Assembly (NCBI GenBank): GCA_002898115.1 | Contig: BDTL01000231.1 | Coordinates: 1-6,233, forward strand | Length of the DNA stretch: 6,233 nt | From: a bacterium BMS3Bbin02 | GTDB taxonomy: Bacteria; Actinomycetota; Acidimicrobiia; Spongiisociales; UBA5794 | Direction of reading: 5' to 3' | Shown here: positions 5,031 to 6,233 of the stretch, in pieces | Layout: each line of letters starts with the position of its first letter | How positions within the stretch are numbered: the stretch's first letter is position 1 | The notes under the pieces: model-generated | What the model saw: the letters and a program-made list of their open reading frames with translations, nothing else | Database searches by the model: none | Told to the model about the DNA's origin: nothing | Made by a program: the position numbers and the translations under genes

Positions 5031-6233
5031 GACCCAACCACGAAATCCTCAACGACATCAACCCGTACTCGTCCCATGACGTGGAGGGGTGGTCTGAGAG
5101 TCCGGCCGGACAGCGAACTCTGACGCAGGTACTTGAGCGGGCCGCGAAAGATATGACCCCATCCGACCGCCGAGAGGAACATCGGCGACGTCCGTGGCTG
5201 GTCGCGGCCACGGCGGCGGCGGTCGTCTTGGCTCTCGCAATCCCTGTCGCGCTGGTGATGCGATCCCAAGATGGCGTTAGTCCCGGCGGCGGGATAATCC
5301 CGTTCGGCGGCCTCTGGATACTTGATTCGTTCACTGTGAATGGGGAGTTCACGACCGTCGAGATCGGTGTGAACTCTGCCGAGCTTCCATTCATCGAATT
5401 CGGACCGCAGGTCATTGGGAACACCGGTTGCAACAACTTCAGCGTAAGCGAGGCCAACTTCACGCCCGAAAGCGGCACACTGATTCTCGAAGACGTCGCA
5501 GTGGATACCACACTTTGTGGTGAGGAAGACGGCAAGGGACTGATGCGTACCCCGAGAGCGTTTCGCGAGGCGATGGGGAACCCGTGGGGATTCGACGTGT
5601 CGACCGTCGATGACACAATGCAGTGGCTTCTTCCCGGAAGCACACGGCTTTTCTTCGTCAGAGACGATGTCGGGATCGAGTTGACAGCCGACGAGGGACG
5701 CCAGATCCCTGGATGGGTGAACCAGGTAGGGTTGGCTCAGTTTCATCCGGTCCTGTGGCGAGACCGTCTTGATCGCATGTGTGGCGAGGGGGTCTGGAAC
5801 CCCGACGTCGCCGTCCGACTGTCGGCGGAGTTCATCAACACCGACCTCGAGGCCGGCACCTCGGTGCGAGTCGAGGGTATTGGGCCACCGCTCGCGGAAG
5901 ATGGCGCCCTCGCTCTGTGGTTCATGGCGGCGAACACGTGCAAGGACCGCTTCCCTACTGGTGCCATCGAGCAGGGCCCACCAAGCTTCGGTGGGCCAGC
6001 AGAATCCTCGCCTGAGCCTGGCGCCGAGGTGCCAACCCTCCTTCCCGTCCGGTTAGGGGACGGTCAGGTCTGGCCGGAGAAGCCGCAGCTCGGACGACCT
6101 ACCGAGATCGCCATTGCCTTCGCCAACGATGTCCTCGGATGGCAGTCACCGAGCGCGACCGAACTGTCAGTGGTCGACGCATCCGGGCAGGTGTGGGTGC
6201 GCCTCATATTGAACAACGACGCCGTGCCGATCG
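5027..6233 (+). CDS. Membrane-anchored META-domain protein, candidate anti-sigma partner of module 3 (3' end outside window)
   Basis: The frame is open from ATG 5027 to the window edge (402 full codons). GGAGG (5017-5021) lies 5 nt before the ATG, which overlaps the sigma stop codon. The cytoplasmic tail (1-55) has no Cys, so no zinc anti-sigma motif; it ends in a basic stretch, REEHRRRPW, before one transmembrane helix (about 57-77). The outer part begins with a META domain (about 95-215): GLWILDSF, GNTGCNNFSVSE (131-142) and VDTTLCGEE (159-167) correspond to the W, GCN-F-S and T--C landmarks of the HslJ/META family. Cys135 and Cys164 are the conserved pair. The following 190 residues are unrecognised and include Cys252 and Cys305 and a Pro/Gly/Ser-rich stretch at about 317-333. 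META domains occur in envelope proteins such as E. coli HslJ, linked to novobiocin resistance. A role as a signal-sensing anti-sigma factor is inferred from the sigma neighbour and topology. Confidence 0.88.
   Translation, partial: MRPNHEILNDINPYSSHDVEGWSESPAGQRTLTQVLERAAKDMTPSDRREEHRRRPWLVAATAAAVVLALAIPVALVMRSQDGVSPGGGIIPFGGLWILDSFTVNGEFTTVEIGVNSAELPFIEFGPQVIGNTGCNNFSVSEANFTPESGTLILEDVAVDTTLCGEEDGKGLMRTPRAFREAMGNPWGFDVSTVDDTMQWLLPGSTRLFFVRDDVGIELTADEGRQIPGWVNQVGLAQFHPVLWRDRLDRMCGEGVWNPDVAVRLSAEFINTDLEAGTSVRVEGIGPPLAEDGALALWFMAANTCKDRFPTGAIEQGPPSFGGPAESSPEPGAEVPTLLPVRLGDGQVWPEKPQLGRPTEIAIAFANDVLGWQSPSATELSVVDASGQVWVRLILNNDAVPI
5975..5997 (+). repeat. Perfect 8-bp inverted repeat inside the META-protein gene
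   Basis: GGCCCACC (5975-5982) is complementary to GGTGGGCC (5990-5997), with a 7-nt loop, AAGCTTC. It encodes part of a Gly/Pro-rich linker, which could explain the base composition by itself. There is no T tract, so a terminator is unlikely. Confidence 0.45.

Noticed and set aside
4909..5746. Two long overlapping minus-strand frames (244 and 246 codons)
   Set aside because: Both are antisense to sigma 3 and the META-domain protein, whose motifs show that the plus strand is the coding one.
1..6233. CRISPR array, tRNA, rRNA, insertion sequence or phage genes
   Set aside because: I saw no regularly spaced repeats, tRNA-like cloverleaf, rRNA-like segments, transposase motifs or terminal repeats.

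Overview
The window is GC-rich, with GTG starts and strong purine-rich ribosome binding sites. Its extracytoplasmic function (ECF) sigma factors are each followed by a single-pass membrane protein. This points to a high-GC Gram-positive lineage (Actinomycetota). An Acidimicrobiia-like relative is possible, but that is only an impression from protein style.

Layout. (1) Positions 1-711, plus strand: the C-terminal part of a heavy-metal P-type ATPase, cut by the left edge. (2) Positions 712-808: a short convergent gap with one imperfect hairpin. (3) Positions 809-2852, minus strand: an ECF sigma factor gene (GTG start) overlapping a gene for a 521-residue membrane-anchored protein whose outer part contains a tandem duplication. 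(4) Positions 2853-3044: a divergent control region with inverted repeats, one of them flanking a -10-like element. (5) Positions 3045-4278, plus strand: a second ECF sigma factor, clearly a paralogue of the first, overlapping a gene for a 255-residue membrane protein. (6) Positions 4279-4493: non-coding, with several inverted repeats and a candidate promoter. (7) Positions 4494-6233, plus strand: a third, more canonical ECF sigma factor, overlapping by 4 nt a gene for a membrane protein with an outer META (HslJ-like) domain, cut by the right edge.

How it probably works. Each of the three units looks like a two-gene signalling module: sigma factor first, then a candidate membrane anti-sigma factor with a short cytoplasmic tail, one transmembrane helix and an outer domain. 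All three sigma genes start with GTG, and all three partners start with ATG inside the end of the sigma gene (overlaps of 11, 14 and 4 nt), suggesting translational coupling. None of the cytoplasmic tails has the zinc-binding His/Cys motif of classical ZAS anti-sigma factors, so the inhibitory mechanism, if there is one, is not visible. The three outer domains differ in architecture, which suggests three different envelope signals. The anti-sigma role is inferred from gene order and topology. The ATPase is convergent with module 1 and probably not part of the system.
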